Source of the DNA: Legionella sp.
GTDB taxonomy: Bacteria; Pseudomonadota; Gammaproteobacteria; Legionellales; Legionellaceae
Length of the DNA: 48,436 nucleotides
NCBI GenBank assembly: GCA_031291115.1
Contig: JARLJQ010000030.1
Coordinates: forward strand, 1-48,436
Direction of reading: 5' to 3'
Shown here: piece after piece, positions 35,219-45,181 of the stretch
How positions within the stretch are numbered: the first letter of the stretch is position 1
How the letters are laid out: the number at the start of each line of letters is the position of its first letter
Notes under the pieces: generated by a model
Told to the model about the DNA's origin: nothing
What the model saw: only the letters and a program-made list of their open reading frames with translations
Database searches by the model: none
Made by a program: the position numbers and the translations under genes

Positions 35219-35781
35219 TGCGCAACCTTAACCTGATGCACAGGTTCAAGCGTAAAAGTTAATTTAAATTGATTATCTGCAAGTTGCTTCTTATCTTCTG
35301 TTTTTTTAATTTCATTAAGTACAGGATTATGAAGCCACTCATTATTTTCTATATTTTTCATAACCTGAGAAACATAAGTATTTGATTCAGAATAACCGGA
35401 TAATGAAATGATAGTATTTTTCCCCTCGATTTTAGCCAGAACAATTCCTGAGGGTATTATTTTGATAAGCTCATCAAACAAGTGAACCATAAGGGTTCGA
35501 GTAGATTGTAAATTACGCACTACAGCCATTCTGGAAAGCAACATCCCGCGAACCTTTTCCAATCCTTTTATCTCAGCTATTTGGCGATCAAGGGTGGCTA
35601 TTTCTTGTTGTAACTTTTGATTTCTGGCCATTTGATTACTCACCAGATTTGAGGCGTAATAATTAATCAAAAATACAACAAAAAAAGCACTTGCAATGGA
35701 AGCACACAGCATCGTAGTGAACAGTTTCTTCTCTTGTTCTCTTTTTTTCTCTCGCCAAGGCAGCAGGTTAATTCGTGTCAT
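35215..35781 (-). CDS. pilN: Type IV pilus inner-membrane protein PilN
   Basis: PilN is a bitopic inner-membrane partner of PilM and PilO. The 188-residue protein begins with the conserved PilM-binding peptide MTRINLLPWR, followed by one membrane helix (about 20-42, LFTTMLCASIASAFFVVFLI) and a coiled coil plus periplasmic domain. A TTG twelve bases earlier is in frame, but the ATG at 35779-35781 gives the conserved peptide at the N-terminus and was chosen. It follows the pilM stop by four bases. Confidence 0.94.
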   Translation of the reverse strand: MTRINLLPWREKKREQEKKLFTTMLCASIASAFFVVFLINYYASNLVSNQMARNQKLQQEIATLDRQIAEIKGLEKVRGMLLSRMAVVRNLQSTRTLMVHLFDELIKIIPSGIVLAKIEGKNTIISLSGYSESNTYVSQVMKNIENNEWLHNPVLNEIKKTEDKKQLADNQFKLTFTLEPVHQVKVAQ

Positions 35782-35785
35782 AAGT

Positions 35786-36880
35786 TCACTCAATATTCCT
35801 TAATGCCAAACCACAGGCGACCATCAACGCCGGCGCATCTTGGTTGATAGAATCCAGATGTACCTTTTTTCCGGGTGTCATATAAGAGAATGGATTAGCT
35901 ACAGTGGTGGTCACACCCAACTGCTCTTGAATAAAGGAAACAAGGCCGGGAAGTCTAGCTAATCCTCCGGCTAACAAAATATGATCCACAAATTCCTCTT
36001 GGCTTGCCGAATTGAAAAAATGCAAGGTGCGTTTTATCTGTAATAGAATGTTTTCTTTAAATGGCTCTAATACTTGTGCCTCATAATCCGCAGGCAATTG
36101 CCCTTGCTCTTTAGCTGCTGAAGCATGCTCTATAGTCATATGATAATGGGCCGCAATCGCTTCAAGCAATTGCATCCCACCAAATTTTTCATCTCGGGAA
36201 TAAACCAGTTTCATGCCATGTAAAACAAATAAATGGGTGTAATTCGCACCAATATCAATAATGGCTACAGTTTTATCCTGCCCGGAGGCCGGCAAGTCTT
36301 TAGCAATTTGCTGCGCTGCGCGTTCTACCGCATAAGACTCTACATCAACCACCATAGGTGTTAAACCCGCACGAGTCACTGTTTCTACACGATTATTTAC
36401 ATTTTCCGCACGCGAAGCAACGATAAGCACGTCAAGCATGGTCTTGTTTTTTTCTGAATACCCTAAAATTTCAAAATCAAGATTAATTTCATCAATAGGA
36501 TACGGTATGTATTTATCAGCCTCGATAACAATCAATTCTTCCATTTCTTCATTGTTTAAGCCGTCATTAATTTGTACTATTTTGCTGATTATTGCAGCAT
36601 CAGGCACTGCAAGTGCTATTTGAGTGCATTTAATCTGCAGTCGATTGAGTAAGGTTTTAATACATTGAGCTACAGCATCAATATCCCTAATGATATTTCC
36701 ATCAAGCGCATTAGGAGGTAAAAGCTCACGACCATAGTTCTCAACACGAAGTGCATCCGCGCTTCCGGATATTTCTAATATTTTCACTGCCGTTGACGTT
36801 ATATCTATTCCTAGAATTGAACGATTTTTAGGCTGAACTAATTGCAGCAGCTGTCTTATTCCCTTGAATCTTCCATGCAT
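35786..36880 (-). CDS. pilM: Type IV pilus actin-like ATPase PilM
   Basis: PilM is a cytoplasmic actin-fold ATPase that binds the PilN N-terminus. The 364-residue protein has the first phosphate-loop SILGIDITSTAVKILE, then AIIDIGANYTHLFVLHG, and the adenosine-site DHILLAGGLARLPGLVSFI. AGGAG lies ten bases upstream of the ATG. It is the first gene of pilMNOPQ. In many relatives the PBP1a gene is divergent next to pilM; here an extra gene lies between them. Confidence 0.95.
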   Translation of the reverse strand: MHGRFKGIRQLLQLVQPKNRSILGIDITSTAVKILEISGSADALRVENYGRELLPPNALDGNIIRDIDAVAQCIKTLLNRLQIKCTQIALAVPDAAIISKIVQINDGLNNEEMEELIVIEADKYIPYPIDEINLDFEILGYSEKNKTMLDVLIVASRAENVNNRVETVTRAGLTPMVVDVESYAVERAAQQIAKDLPASGQDKTVAIIDIGANYTHLFVLHGMKLVYSRDEKFGGMQLLEAIAAHYHMTIEHASAAKEQGQLPADYEAQVLEPFKENILLQIKRTLHFFNSASQEEFVDHILLAGGLARLPGLVSFIQEQLGVTTTVANPFSYMTPGKKVHLDSINQDAPALMVACGLALRNIE

Positions 36881-37002
36881 TCAATAAATACTCCTGTAGG
36901 GCTGATTCTTTAGATCTTAACGTAAGCCATTAATAAATTACAATGTTTTATCAATATTTCCTAAATCAAAAAAAATTCAAATCCCTTCAGGGACAAAACG
37001 TC

Positions 37003-37031
37003 TTGAACTCCTACAAAACATTCAATATAGT
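37003..37031 (+). promoter_or_regulatory. Sigma-70 type promoter
   Basis: TTGAAC (37003-37008) and TATAGT (37026-37031) are separated by exactly 17 bases. It lies 55 bases before the coiled-coil gene at 37086. It is among the best promoter matches in the window. Confidence 0.6.
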
Positions 37032-37085
37032 GAAAAGCCAGTTTGTAGTGGAATTTCACATGCGCAGTTTTAAAAGGAGATTTGC

Positions 37086-38150
37086 ATGACACGATTAGAA
37101 GAATTGATCATTAGTCTGGCAACAGTGATAGTTCGTTATCATGACAGTTATAACGCAGCAACAGCATATATCCCTAAAGGTGCAACCGAGGCGCTAACCA
37201 GAAAAAGCTCTTTTGATTACTCCAAAAAACTACTTGAGAAAAACGAATTACAAAGCAAATTATCGGAATTAGTTAATAAATGTCCTAAAAATGACCGGGG
37301 ACCTTTTCTTGATTTCATTAAAGACGAATTACTTATATTAAAAGAACGACTCAATAAAGCCCAGCCCTTTACTAATGAAGAGTATGAACTGTATCAAAAA
37401 CAGATGACTCAGTTAGTAGTCGATTTTATAAAGTTACTCAATACCAATAAAGGCACGACGTATGATGTACAGTGCAATAATCCCTTAGTCAAAATTTCAT
37501 TAGGGGGATTGAATAATGTAGGTTTTGGACTTCTTGCAAGCAGCCCATGCAAATCAGGGCAATTGCTTACAGAAGAAATTTTAACCCGCTTTAACTTTTC
37601 TACTACTGAAGAAGCTACTGAATGGACAAAAGAACTGTGTAATGAGCACCAAAACAAGCTTTTAGCTGCTAGCATTCAAGCTCTTGTTACAAGAAATACA
37701 GCGCTGGAAGAAGAAAACAAATCACTGCAAGAAACGATGAAAAAAAATGCAGCAACATTAGATTCATTATTCCAAGTCACTAAGAAAATGGAACTCGATC
37801 TGAAACAATCTAAAACTGACCTGTCTGAGACTCAAACTCTACTTGCAACAGTTCAAAAAGATAATGAGCGCTTACGTTCCACACAAACAAGTATGAGCGC
37901 ACAAATTCAAGAACTAACATGCAACCTGACAACACCAGCATTGAATCAAGAAAAAAAATCATCATTGAACCCAAATCCTCCACTATTTAAAGGATTAAGG
38001 ACAACTGCGGGGAATGCGGGCTTGTTCGGCCATGGACGAGGCGGAGTACTAATGCCTCCTCTAATAGGTCTAATGAAACGTAGCACAATAGCTTCTCCGC
38101 CTGAGGCTCAAGTTATGGATGACAGCGCCCAGAGCGATTGCGCTCCTTAA
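37086..38150 (+). CDS. Coiled-coil protein of unknown function
   Basis: A 354-residue soluble protein with no signal peptide or membrane span. Residues 1-120 are mostly helical and charged. Residues about 195-285 form a predicted coiled coil (TALEEENKSLQETMKKNAAT, then QTLLATVQKDNERLRSTQTS). The tail from 290 is rich in Pro, Gly, Ser and Met (GLFGHGRGGVLMPPLIGLM). Not recognised by name. Soluble coiled-coil proteins with unstructured tails and no conserved operon are common among Dot/Icm effectors; that is inference. AAGGAG lies six bases before the ATG and a good promoter is upstream. It separates pilM from the PBP1a gene, so it looks like a later insertion. Confidence 0.65.
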   Translation: MTRLEELIISLATVIVRYHDSYNAATAYIPKGATEALTRKSSFDYSKKLLEKNELQSKLSELVNKCPKNDRGPFLDFIKDELLILKERLNKAQPFTNEEYELYQKQMTQLVVDFIKLLNTNKGTTYDVQCNNPLVKISLGGLNNVGFGLLASSPCKSGQLLTEEILTRFNFSTTEEATEWTKELCNEHQNKLLAASIQALVTRNTALEEENKSLQETMKKNAATLDSLFQVTKKMELDLKQSKTDLSETQTLLATVQKDNERLRSTQTSMSAQIQELTCNLTTPALNQEKKSSLNPNPPLFKGLRTTAGNAGLFGHGRGGVLMPPLIGLMKRSTIASPPEAQVMDDSAQSDCAP

Positions 38151-38169
38151 TAAGACTCATATGAATCAT

Positions 38170-38208
38170 CGTTTCATTGGATTTTCAGCAGTCAGCTCCA
38201 ATGAAACG
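38170..38208. repeat. Perfect 12-bp inverted repeat
   Basis: CGTTTCATTGGA (38170-38181) and TCCAATGAAACG (38197-38208) flank a 15-base loop just after the coiled-coil gene. It could end that transcript; the T-rich tract comes about 20 bases later, so it is not a textbook terminator. Confidence 0.55.
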
Positions 38209-38273
38209 CTCAATAAAACTGCAAAATTTCCCTCTTTTTTGTACAAAACTCGCATTCTTAGTAATAATTACGG

Positions 38274-38279
38274 TATAAT
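38274..38279 (+). promoter_or_regulatory. Candidate -10 box for mrcA
   Basis: A perfect TATAAT lies 35 bases before the mrcA ATG, preceded by GG. No good -35 match is found at 16-18 bases, so only the -10 is supported. Confidence 0.4.
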
Positions 38280-38313
38280 AAGCGCCTGAATTCTTTTTGA
38301 TCAATATGACTCT

Positions 38314-40710
38314 ATGAAAAAAATGGCATATTTCTGGCGTAAAGGTCTTTGGGCGCTGATGAGCCTGTTTTTTCTTTTATTAGTAGCAGGTAGCCTTTTA
38401 TACCTCTACCTTGAAAGCCAGCTCCCTAATGTAGACTCACTTAAAACAGTACAGTTGCAAGTACCTTTACAGATTTTCAGTAAAGAAGGCTTACTGATTC
38501 AAGAATATGGTGAAAAGAAACGTATTCCTGTTACTTATGATGAAATTCCCCAAACACTGGTTCATGCACTGATAGCAACAGAAGATCAACGGTTTTTTGA
38601 ACATCCTGGTGTAGATATTATGGGACTGGGACGCGCTGCTGTACGTATGGTTAAGACCGGCACAAAATCCCAAGGTGGTAGTACCATTACCATGCAGGTT
38701 GCACGTAATTTCTTCTTGTCACGCAAGAAAACATTTTTGCGTAAATTCAATGAAATTATGTTAGCCATAAAAATTGACCGCGAACTTAGCAAAGAAAAAA
38801 TCCTCGAGCTTTACCTCAATCGAATTTATTTAGGTAACCGCGCTTATGGTGTTGGTGCAGCTGCAATGGTTTATTATGGCAAATCCCTTAAAGAATTAAA
38901 CCTTGCTGAATTGGCTATGTTGGCAGGACTTCCGCAAGCGCCGTCAACCCAAAACCCTATCACTAATCCTTTAGCCGCTAAAAAGCGCCGTGATCACGTT
39001 TTAGAGCGTTTACTTGAAGAGCATTACATTAATGATGAGCAATACCAAAACGCCATTAATCAGCCCATTACGGCCAAATTCCATGGTACAAACATCAAAG
39101 TAAATGCTCCTTATGTTGCCGAGATGATTCGACAGTCTTTATACGATAACTTTGGCGCGGAGGCATATACTAAAGGCTACAAAGTGTACACTACTGTTGA
39201 TGGTGCGCTGCAAAATACTGCCAATGAAGTAGTAGAAAAAAATCTGATTGCCTACGATCATCGCCACGGCTACCGTGGACCAATTGCTACTGTAGGTGAA
39301 AAAGACAGTCAATCTTTACCACTGATCCAAAAAAATCTGGAAAAATATCCTGAGCTCCATACGCTTGTTCCTGCGATCATTACTGAAGTTCATGGTAAAG
39401 AAGCTACAGCAACACTGCGTCACGGCCAAGCAATTACGCTGCCTTGGGATGGCTTATCTTGGGCAAGACCTGCTCTAAAGAACGGCTGGGTAGGAAAATC
39501 ACCGTCCAAAGCCATGCAGGTTGTTGCAGTAGGTGATATTGTTTATGTTCACGAGAAAGAAAAACAACATTGGGAACTGGCACAAATTCCTGAGGCTGAA
39601 TCTGCCTTAGTAGCGCTTAATCCTAAAAATGGTGCAATCGAAGTTTTAGTCGGTGGGTTTAACTTTCAAAAAAGTAAATTTAACCGGGCAACACAATCAA
39701 GCAGACAACCAGGCTCAAGCTTTAAGCCATTCGTTTACGCTGCAGCTTTAAATAACGGCTACAGCCTGGCAACCTTAATTAACGATGCGCCTATTGTTGT
39801 TGATGATCCAAGCCAATCTAAATTATGGCGTCCACACAATGTTAATTTAAAGTTCAGTGGCCCAACACGCCTAAAGCAAGCTTTGGTGCAGTCTAAAAAT
39901 ATGGTTTCTATTCGCATATTGGACGACATTGGTATTAATTACACCATCGACTTTTTAAGCCGCTTTGGATTTAACAAAAAAGAACTGCCAAGAGGCTTGT
40001 CTCTTGCCTTGGGTAGTTTGTCGATTAGCCCTATGGATTTAACCTCCGCATATGCTGTACTTGCGAATGGCGGTTATAAAGTAGAACCCTACCTTATTGA
40101 GCGCATTACTGATGCGGATGGTAAAGTGTTATTACAAGCCAAACCGTCTGTGGTCTGTAACAACTGTGATGCTAACGTGGAGCACTCAGCCATGGCACCA
40201 CGCGTTGTACCTGAAGACATTACGTATCTAATGAACTCTGCATTAAAAGATGTAATTCAACATGGTACAGCACAAGCGGCCAGAGTTCTTAATCGTCAAG
40301 ACATTGCAGGAAAAACTGGAACCACTAATGATCAAGTAGATTCATGGTTTGCAGGATTTAATCAAAATTTAGTAGTAACTACTTGGGTCGGTTTTGATAA
40401 CCCTAAATCACTGCATGAATACGCAGCAGGACTTGCGCTGCCATTGTGGATTGATTTCATGAAAGTCGCATTAAAGGGTAAACCTGAGACTGAATTGAAG
40501 AAACCAGAAAATATCGTCTCGGTGCGAATTGATCCAAGCAGCGGTTTACTGGCAAGGCCTAATCAGGAAAATGGAATCGTAGAACTGTTTCGTGATAAAG
40601 AGGTTCCTGCAGAAGAAGACCCAGCATTAACACCCTACGATGCTGCTGCAAGCCCAATGACCCCAGAAGAACAGCAACAACTTCCTCCAGTAGAAGAAGG
40701 TTTGTTTTAA
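38314..40710 (+). CDS. mrcA: Penicillin-binding protein 1A
   Basis: Bifunctional class A PBP that polymerises and cross-links peptidoglycan. The 798-residue protein has a cytoplasmic tail and one membrane helix (about 10-30). A GT51 glycosyltransferase domain follows, with ATEDQRFFEHPGVD, GGSTITMQVARNFF and LYLNRIYLGNRAYGV. An OB-like insert separates it from a transpeptidase domain whose motifs are SSFK (in RQPGSSFKPFVY), SKN (QSKNMVS) and KTG (AGKTGTTNDQVDSWF). All catalytic motifs are intact. The ribosome site at 38314 is weak; an ATG nine bases later is a possible start. Its 3' end faces ald across a palindromic element. Confidence 0.95.
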   Translation: MKKMAYFWRKGLWALMSLFFLLLVAGSLLYLYLESQLPNVDSLKTVQLQVPLQIFSKEGLLIQEYGEKKRIPVTYDEIPQTLVHALIATEDQRFFEHPGVDIMGLGRAAVRMVKTGTKSQGGSTITMQVARNFFLSRKKTFLRKFNEIMLAIKIDRELSKEKILELYLNRIYLGNRAYGVGAAAMVYYGKSLKELNLAELAMLAGLPQAPSTQNPITNPLAAKKRRDHVLERLLEEHYINDEQYQNAINQPITAKFHGTNIKVNAPYVAEMIRQSLYDNFGAEAYTKGYKVYTTVDGALQNTANEVVEKNLIAYDHRHGYRGPIATVGEKDSQSLPLIQKNLEKYPELHTLVPAIITEVHGKEATATLRHGQAITLPWDGLSWARPALKNGWVGKSPSKAMQVVAVGDIVYVHEKEKQHWELAQIPEAESALVALNPKNGAIEVLVGGFNFQKSKFNRATQSSRQPGSSFKPFVYAAALNNGYSLATLINDAPIVVDDPSQSKLWRPHNVNLKFSGPTRLKQALVQSKNMVSIRILDDIGINYTIDFLSRFGFNKKELPRGLSLALGSLSISPMDLTSAYAVLANGGYKVEPYLIERITDADGKVLLQAKPSVVCNNCDANVEHSAMAPRVVPEDITYLMNSALKDVIQHGTAQAARVLNRQDIAGKTGTTNDQVDSWFAGFNQNLVVTTWVGFDNPKSLHEYAAGLALPLWIDFMKVALKGKPETELKKPENIVSVRIDPSSGLLARPNQENGIVELFRDKEVPAEEDPALTPYDAAASPMTPEEQQQLPPVEEGLF

Positions 40711-40737
40711 ATAGACCTTCTATAGATACGTAGCCCC

Positions 40738-40920
40738 ACTGCCTTTAAGCTAAGGATATATTTCCCTTCTCCCGTTTGGGAGAAGGTGGCGCGAAGCGAC
40801 GGATGAGGGTCTTTTCTCGTGGAACAAAGCTGTTACAAGCCACAATCAACACCCTCATCCGCCCTTACGGGCACCTTCTCCCAAACGGGAGAAGGGATAA
40901 ACTCTTAACTTAATGAAAGT
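40738..40920. mobile_element. MITE-like palindromic element, family A copy 3
   Basis: A 183-bp element at the convergent ends of mrcA and ald, with terminal repeats at 40738-40754 and 40904-40920 matching each other at about 13 of 17 positions. The interior is nearly identical to copy 1 (2623-2807) and in the same orientation. Short CGTAGCC repeats flank both ends (40729-40735, 40923-40929). It may act as a bidirectional terminator. Confidence 0.75.
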
Positions 40921-40952
40921 ATCGTAGCCGAGTGCAGCAAAGGACGACGAGG

Positions 40953-42074
40953 TTACCGACCCGCCAAAGCAATACCAGCAGGGATGTATTCATAACCTAA
41001 ATCACGAGCTACAGCTTCAAAAGTAATTTTACCTTGATGAACGTTCAAGCCATTTAATAAATGATTGTCATTCAATAAAGCAAGCTTTGTGCCTCTAGTA
41101 ATAATACTTAAAATAAAAGGCAACGTTGCATTATTCAAAGCAAAAGTTGAAGTTCTTGGCACAGCACCTGGCATGTTTGCCACACAATAATGCACTACAT
41201 CATCAACAACATAAGTTGGCTCTTGATGCGTTGTAGGATGACTTGTCTCAAAGCAACCGCCTTGATCAATAGCCACATCAACAAGTACCGAACCAGGACG
41301 CATTGATTTGAGCATAGAGCGCGTCACAAGCTTCGGAGCCGCAGCACCATGTACCAATACAGCACCAATTACCAAATCCGCTCTAGAGACGTATTTTTCA
41401 ATTGAGTCCGCTGTAGAGTAAATTGTATTAATCTTGGAACCAAATTGGAAATCCAATTCATTTAAACGCTGCAAGGAACGATCCAGCACTGTTACACGTG
41501 CTTCCATTCCCATTGCCATACGTACTGCATTAGTACCTACCACGCCACCACCAATAACCACTACATTTGCAGCAGCAACGCCTGGGACGCCACCTAATAA
41601 AATACCACTACCACCTTGAGCTATTTCCAAACAATGGGCACCAGCCTGAATTGACATGCGACCAGCAACTTGTGACATCGGAGTAAGTAATGGCAAGCCA
41701 CCATCAGTTTGCGTTACCGTTTCATAAGCAATTGCCGTAACACCAGATTCCTTCAGCATACGTGCCTGCTGTGGATCTGGAGCTAAATGTAAGTAGGTAA
41801 ATAAAGTTTGGCCTTCACGAAGACGTTTGCATTCAATAGGCTGAGGCTCTTTCACTTTAACGATTAAATCAGCTCTGGAAAATACTTCATCAGCGCTATC
41901 AACCACTTCAGCACCAGCATTGCTGTAATCATCATCAGAGATACCTATTCCTAATCCAGCACCTTTTTCCACAAGAACAGTGCTACCTACTCTTATGATT
42001 TCTCTAACGCTTGAAGGAACAAGACCAACTCGATATTCTTGGGGTTTAATTTCTTTTGGCACGCCTACTAACAT
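40953..42074 (-). CDS. ald: Alanine dehydrogenase
   Basis: Ald interconverts L-alanine and pyruvate plus ammonia with NAD. The 373-residue protein has the N-terminal [15 protein letters not shown], substrate residues in KVKEPQ and YLHLAPDP, the NAD fold [20 protein letters not shown], then [18 protein letters not shown] and [27 protein letters not shown] precedes the ATG. It starts 12 bp after etfA, so it is probably co-transcribed with etfBA, tying amino-acid oxidation to electron transfer. Confidence 0.96.
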   Translation of the reverse strand: MLVGVPKEIKPQEYRVGLVPSSVREIIRVGSTVLVEKGAGLGIGISDDDYSNAGAEVVDSADEVFSRADLIVKVKEPQPIECKRLREGQTLFTYLHLAPDPQQARMLKESGVTAIAYETVTQTDGGLPLLTPMSQVAGRMSIQAGAHCLEIAQGGSGILLGGVPGVAAANVVVIGGGVVGTNAVRMAMGMEARVTVLDRSLQRLNELDFQFGSKINTIYSTADSIEKYVSRADLVIGAVLVHGAAAPKLVTRSMLKSMRPGSVLVDVAIDQGGCFETSHPTTHQEPTYVVDDVVHYCVANMPGAVPRTSTFALNNATLPFILSIITRGTKLALLNDNHLLNGLNVHQGKITFEAVARDLGYEYIPAGIALAGR

Positions 42075-42086
42075 AAGTACTCCCTG

Positions 42087-43025
42087 TTAACGTTTTTTTA
42101 ATTGTTCGATTAATTGTGGAACCAACTCAAATAAATCACCAACTAAACTATAGTCGGCAATTTGAAAAATAGGTGCATCTTCATCTTTATTAATTGCAAC
42201 AATCACTCTGGAGTCTTTCATACCGGCTAAATGTTGCACGGCCCCCGAAATACCTACAGCGATATAAAGTAGTGGCGCAACTACCTTACCCGTTTGTCCT
42301 ACCTGATAATCATTAGGCACAAAACCTGCATCTACCGCGGCACGTGAAGCCCCAACAGCGGCACCTAATACATCAGCTAACTCTTCAACCAATTTAAATT
42401 TTTCAGCACTTTGTAAGCCTCGTCCACCTGAAACTACAATTTTGGCACTGCCTAAATCAGGTCGCTCTGATTTACTTAATTCATGCTTAACAAATTGAGC
42501 ACCCTTGGCAAGAAATGCCTTATCACTTAGTTCAACAGGACAGGCCGCTTGAGTCGCAGTAATAGGATCAAATGCTGTAGTCCTTACAGTCATCACCTTA
42601 ATTGCATCTAAAACACGAACTGTTTCTATAGCATTACCCGCATAAATAGGATGCTCAAAAGTATTCCCATCAATAATTTTACAAACGTCTGAAACCTGAG
42701 TCACATCCAATAAAGCAGCAACCCGTGGCGCAATATTTTTACCAAAAGTGCTGGATGGAATTAATATTCCCTTAAACGAAGGAGCCAAAGACAAGATTAA
42801 ATCACTGATTTGTTCTGCTAAGGAATGCTCATAACAGGGATTATCAACGCAAACAACCGAATGTACCCCTGCAAGAGTTGCGGCAAGCTCGGCTACTGCT
42901 TTGCAGTGAGTTCCTGCAACCAGCAGAGTCACCTCACCACCAAGCTCTAATGCTGCAGCTAAGGTGTTACGCGTTGCAGGATGCATTGTTTGATTATCAT
43001 GTTCCACAAGTACTAAAGTGCTCAT
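42087..43025 (-). CDS. etfA: Electron transfer flavoprotein alpha subunit
   Basis: EtfA binds FAD and with EtfB carries electrons from acyl-CoA dehydrogenases to the ETF:quinone oxidoreductase. The 312-residue protein has the C-terminal FAD domain [61 protein letters not shown] and [29 protein letters not shown] precedes the ATG. It lies 12 bp after etfB. Confidence 0.96.
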   Translation of the reverse strand: MSTLVLVEHDNQTMHPATRNTLAAALELGGEVTLLVAGTHCKAVAELAATLAGVHSVVCVDNPCYEHSLAEQISDLILSLAPSFKGILIPSSTFGKNIAPRVAALLDVTQVSDVCKIIDGNTFEHPIYAGNAIETVRVLDAIKVMTVRTTAFDPITATQAACPVELSDKAFLAKGAQFVKHELSKSERPDLGSAKIVVSGGRGLQSAEKFKLVEELADVLGAAVGASRAAVDAGFVPNDYQVGQTGKVVAPLLYIAVGISGAVQHLAGMKDSRVIVAINKDEDAPIFQIADYSLVGDLFELVPQLIEQLKKR

Positions 43026-43037
43026 TAGTTCCCCTTA

Positions 43038-43787
43038 TCAAAGCACTTTGGCTTCATGCTGTAATTTATCCATTAACTCAGTCACTGACTCAACTTTTAT
43101 TCCGGCACTACGCACTTTAGGTGCAGCAATTTTTAAAACCTCAATATGTTGTTTCAATGATAAGCCCATTGTTTCCAGCTCTATGACTTTCAAATCCTTG
43201 CGCTTTGCCTTCATAATATTTGGAAGACTGGCGTAACGTGGTTCATTCAAACGCAAGTCAGTGCTTACAATCGCAGGCAACTGAACTTTAATCGTTTCCA
43301 AACCACCATCAATTTCACGGGTAACTTCAAGATATTCAGCACTTGCTTCCAATTTGGATGCGTAGGTGGCTTGTGGCCAGTTTAATAAGGCCGCTAGCAT
43401 TTGCGGTGTTTGATTGTTATCCCCGTCAATGGCTTGCTTACCCATTAACACTAAATCAGGTTGTTCTTCATCAACAATTTTTTTCAAGATTTTGGCAATA
43501 TTGAGACTTTCTAAAGTATCCTCAGTACGTACCAAAACAGCTCTATCAGCACCAAGGGCTAAAGCATGCCGTAACGTTTCCTGCGACGTGTCCGCACCAA
43601 CACTGACAACAATCACTTCAGTTGCCCAATTTTTTTCACGTAAACGCAAGGCTTCTTCTACGGCGATTTCATCAAAAGGATTCATAGCCATTTTGATATT
43701 TTGTGTTTCAACACCGGTATTATCTGATTTAACCCGAATTTTGACATAAGGATCGATGACACGCTTCACTGCTACGAGAACTTTCAT
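43038..43787 (-). CDS. etfB: Electron transfer flavoprotein beta subunit
   Basis: EtfB is the AMP-binding partner of EtfA and carries the dehydrogenase recognition loop. The 249-residue protein has MKVLVAVKRVIDP at its start, NPFDEIAVEEALRLREK, ALGADRAVLV, GKQAIDGDNNQTPQMLAALL and the recognition loop region VSTDLRLNEPRYASLPNIMKAKRK. Length matches the family. A good AGGAA precedes the ATG. First gene of the etfB-etfA-ald unit; it could serve the isobutyryl-CoA dehydrogenase at 15835-16989. Confidence 0.96.
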   Translation of the reverse strand: MKVLVAVKRVIDPYVKIRVKSDNTGVETQNIKMAMNPFDEIAVEEALRLREKNWATEVIVVSVGADTSQETLRHALALGADRAVLVRTEDTLESLNIAKILKKIVDEEQPDLVLMGKQAIDGDNNQTPQMLAALLNWPQATYASKLEASAEYLEVTREIDGGLETIKVQLPAIVSTDLRLNEPRYASLPNIMKAKRKDLKVIELETMGLSLKQHIEVLKIAAPKVRSAGIKVESVTELMDKLQHEAKVL

Positions 43788-43885
43788 AATTCCTCACTGG
43801 AAAATACAAATAAAAGCATCTTGCCAGAGATACATAGGCTAATTCAAGAGGTTAAGTTGATTTAAACCCTGTTCTCAACGATATT

Positions 43886-45151
43886 TTATGCAGGTTGAGA
43901 CGCAACGATGCCAATATGTTCTGCGCTGTCACACTGCTGCTCCGGCAAGAGCAAGGGCCTATCTTTTAAATAATTCAGGAAATTTAACGCATCATCAATC
44001 GCCAAAGCAGTTCGCTCTCCTTGAAGATAAACCTCATTATTCTTTTTAACATTATTAAACAGCTCTTGTAACGTATTGAATTTTTTCTCCCTTGGACCGG
44101 GATCTTTATCCGCTAAACTAATATTAAACAACAATGCCTTTATTACTGGACGCTTGAATCTGCCCGAACGAAAATTAAGAAAAAGTTGATCTGTTAATAT
44201 GCCAAGATGTGCTTCTAAAGGAGCTGCAATTATTTTGAATTCAGGATTTTTAAATTCCATCCCTGGCTGTTTGTTTTTAACAGCCTCAACTAAATCCTGT
44301 TCCAGATGATTTCTTTGTGCTACTGGATTTGGTAATAAAGGCGCAAAAAGACTAGAGCCTACGAATTGACTTGCAGCGCAGCATTGGTTCGAACTCCAAA
44401 AAACCATATGCACCATCTGAACCAAAACCGTTGAAGTGACGGTGGCTGAAAGCGCCCCTGCTTTTTGCAAAGCATCGCCAATAATTTTTATATCTGTTGA
44501 ATTAGCTTTACCAATAAATTGGCCGCCTTTTAATAAAACAAAATACAGCGCATAAACTGCTAATAATTCTTCTATAAAAACAATCGCACCTAAGCTAACG
44601 AGGGCAACTGGCAAAAAGGATACCAGAGCGTTGACACCCTTTGGCCGAATTGCTCCAACCTCATCAAAATATCCAGTCGACTCATCCAATAAACCAAGCA
44701 GACTTTCATAAAGTCGCCGCTCACTATTTGTTCTTGAGTTCGTTTTTAAACCGTTTAACCAGCGTTGCAAATCTGATTTAGTTGAGACTTCGCTTGCAGT
44801 AATAACTCTGGAATCCGACGGAACCATTAAATGGGTATAGCAAGAAAATAAAATTTCTGAGCAAGTAGTTTTAACAGAGCCTGCTAATAAATGGCGCTCA
44901 ACCCAGATTAATTCAGGAGTTAGTGATTTAGCTTTTTTTGTATTAAAATAATCTTCCAATGCCGCATGGTTTTTTTCTATATGAGCCTTTTCAGGCCCAT
45001 CATGAACTAACCACTTGATGAGTAATTGATTTAGAAGCAGCTCTAACTGTACCGGTTTTGCTTTACTTGTATTAATCAAATAGCATCCACTATCTGCATC
45101 AAAATCAGCATAGGTTTCAACCAGTGATTTAAGGTCTGTCTCTATAGTCAT
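43886..45151 (-). CDS. Protein of unknown function with central membrane hairpin
   Basis: A 421-residue protein with helical soluble domains at both ends and two hydrophobic stretches in the middle (about 174-208 and 234-252), the latter followed by FWSSNQCCAASQF. There is no signal peptide. I do not recognise the family. The layout, soluble ends flanking a central membrane hairpin, is seen in some Legionella-specific proteins and effectors, which is only a hint. AAGGAG lies five to six bases before the ATG. It follows the PAP2 gene by 30 bp on the same strand, so it is likely co-transcribed with it. Confidence 0.65.
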   Translation of the reverse strand: MTIETDLKSLVETYADFDADSGCYLINTSKAKPVQLELLLNQLLIKWLVHDGPEKAHIEKNHAALEDYFNTKKAKSLTPELIWVERHLLAGSVKTTCSEILFSCYTHLMVPSDSRVITASEVSTKSDLQRWLNGLKTNSRTNSERRLYESLLGLLDESTGYFDEVGAIRPKGVNALVSFLPVALVSLGAIVFIEELLAVYALYFVLLKGGQFIGKANSTDIKIIGDALQKAGALSATVTSTVLVQMVHMVFWSSNQCCAASQFVGSSLFAPLLPNPVAQRNHLEQDLVEAVKNKQPGMEFKNPEFKIIAAPLEAHLGILTDQLFLNFRSGRFKRPVIKALLFNISLADKDPGPREKKFNTLQELFNNVKKNNEVYLQGERTALAIDDALNFLNYLKDRPLLLPEQQCDSAEHIGIVASQPA

Positions 45152-45181
45152 AATTACTCCTTTAAAGTGACTATCCCAAAA

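Noticed and set aside
35782..35793. TTG start for pilN at 35793
   Set aside because: The conserved PilN N-terminus (MTRINLLPWR) begins at the ATG at 35781, so the longer form is not needed.
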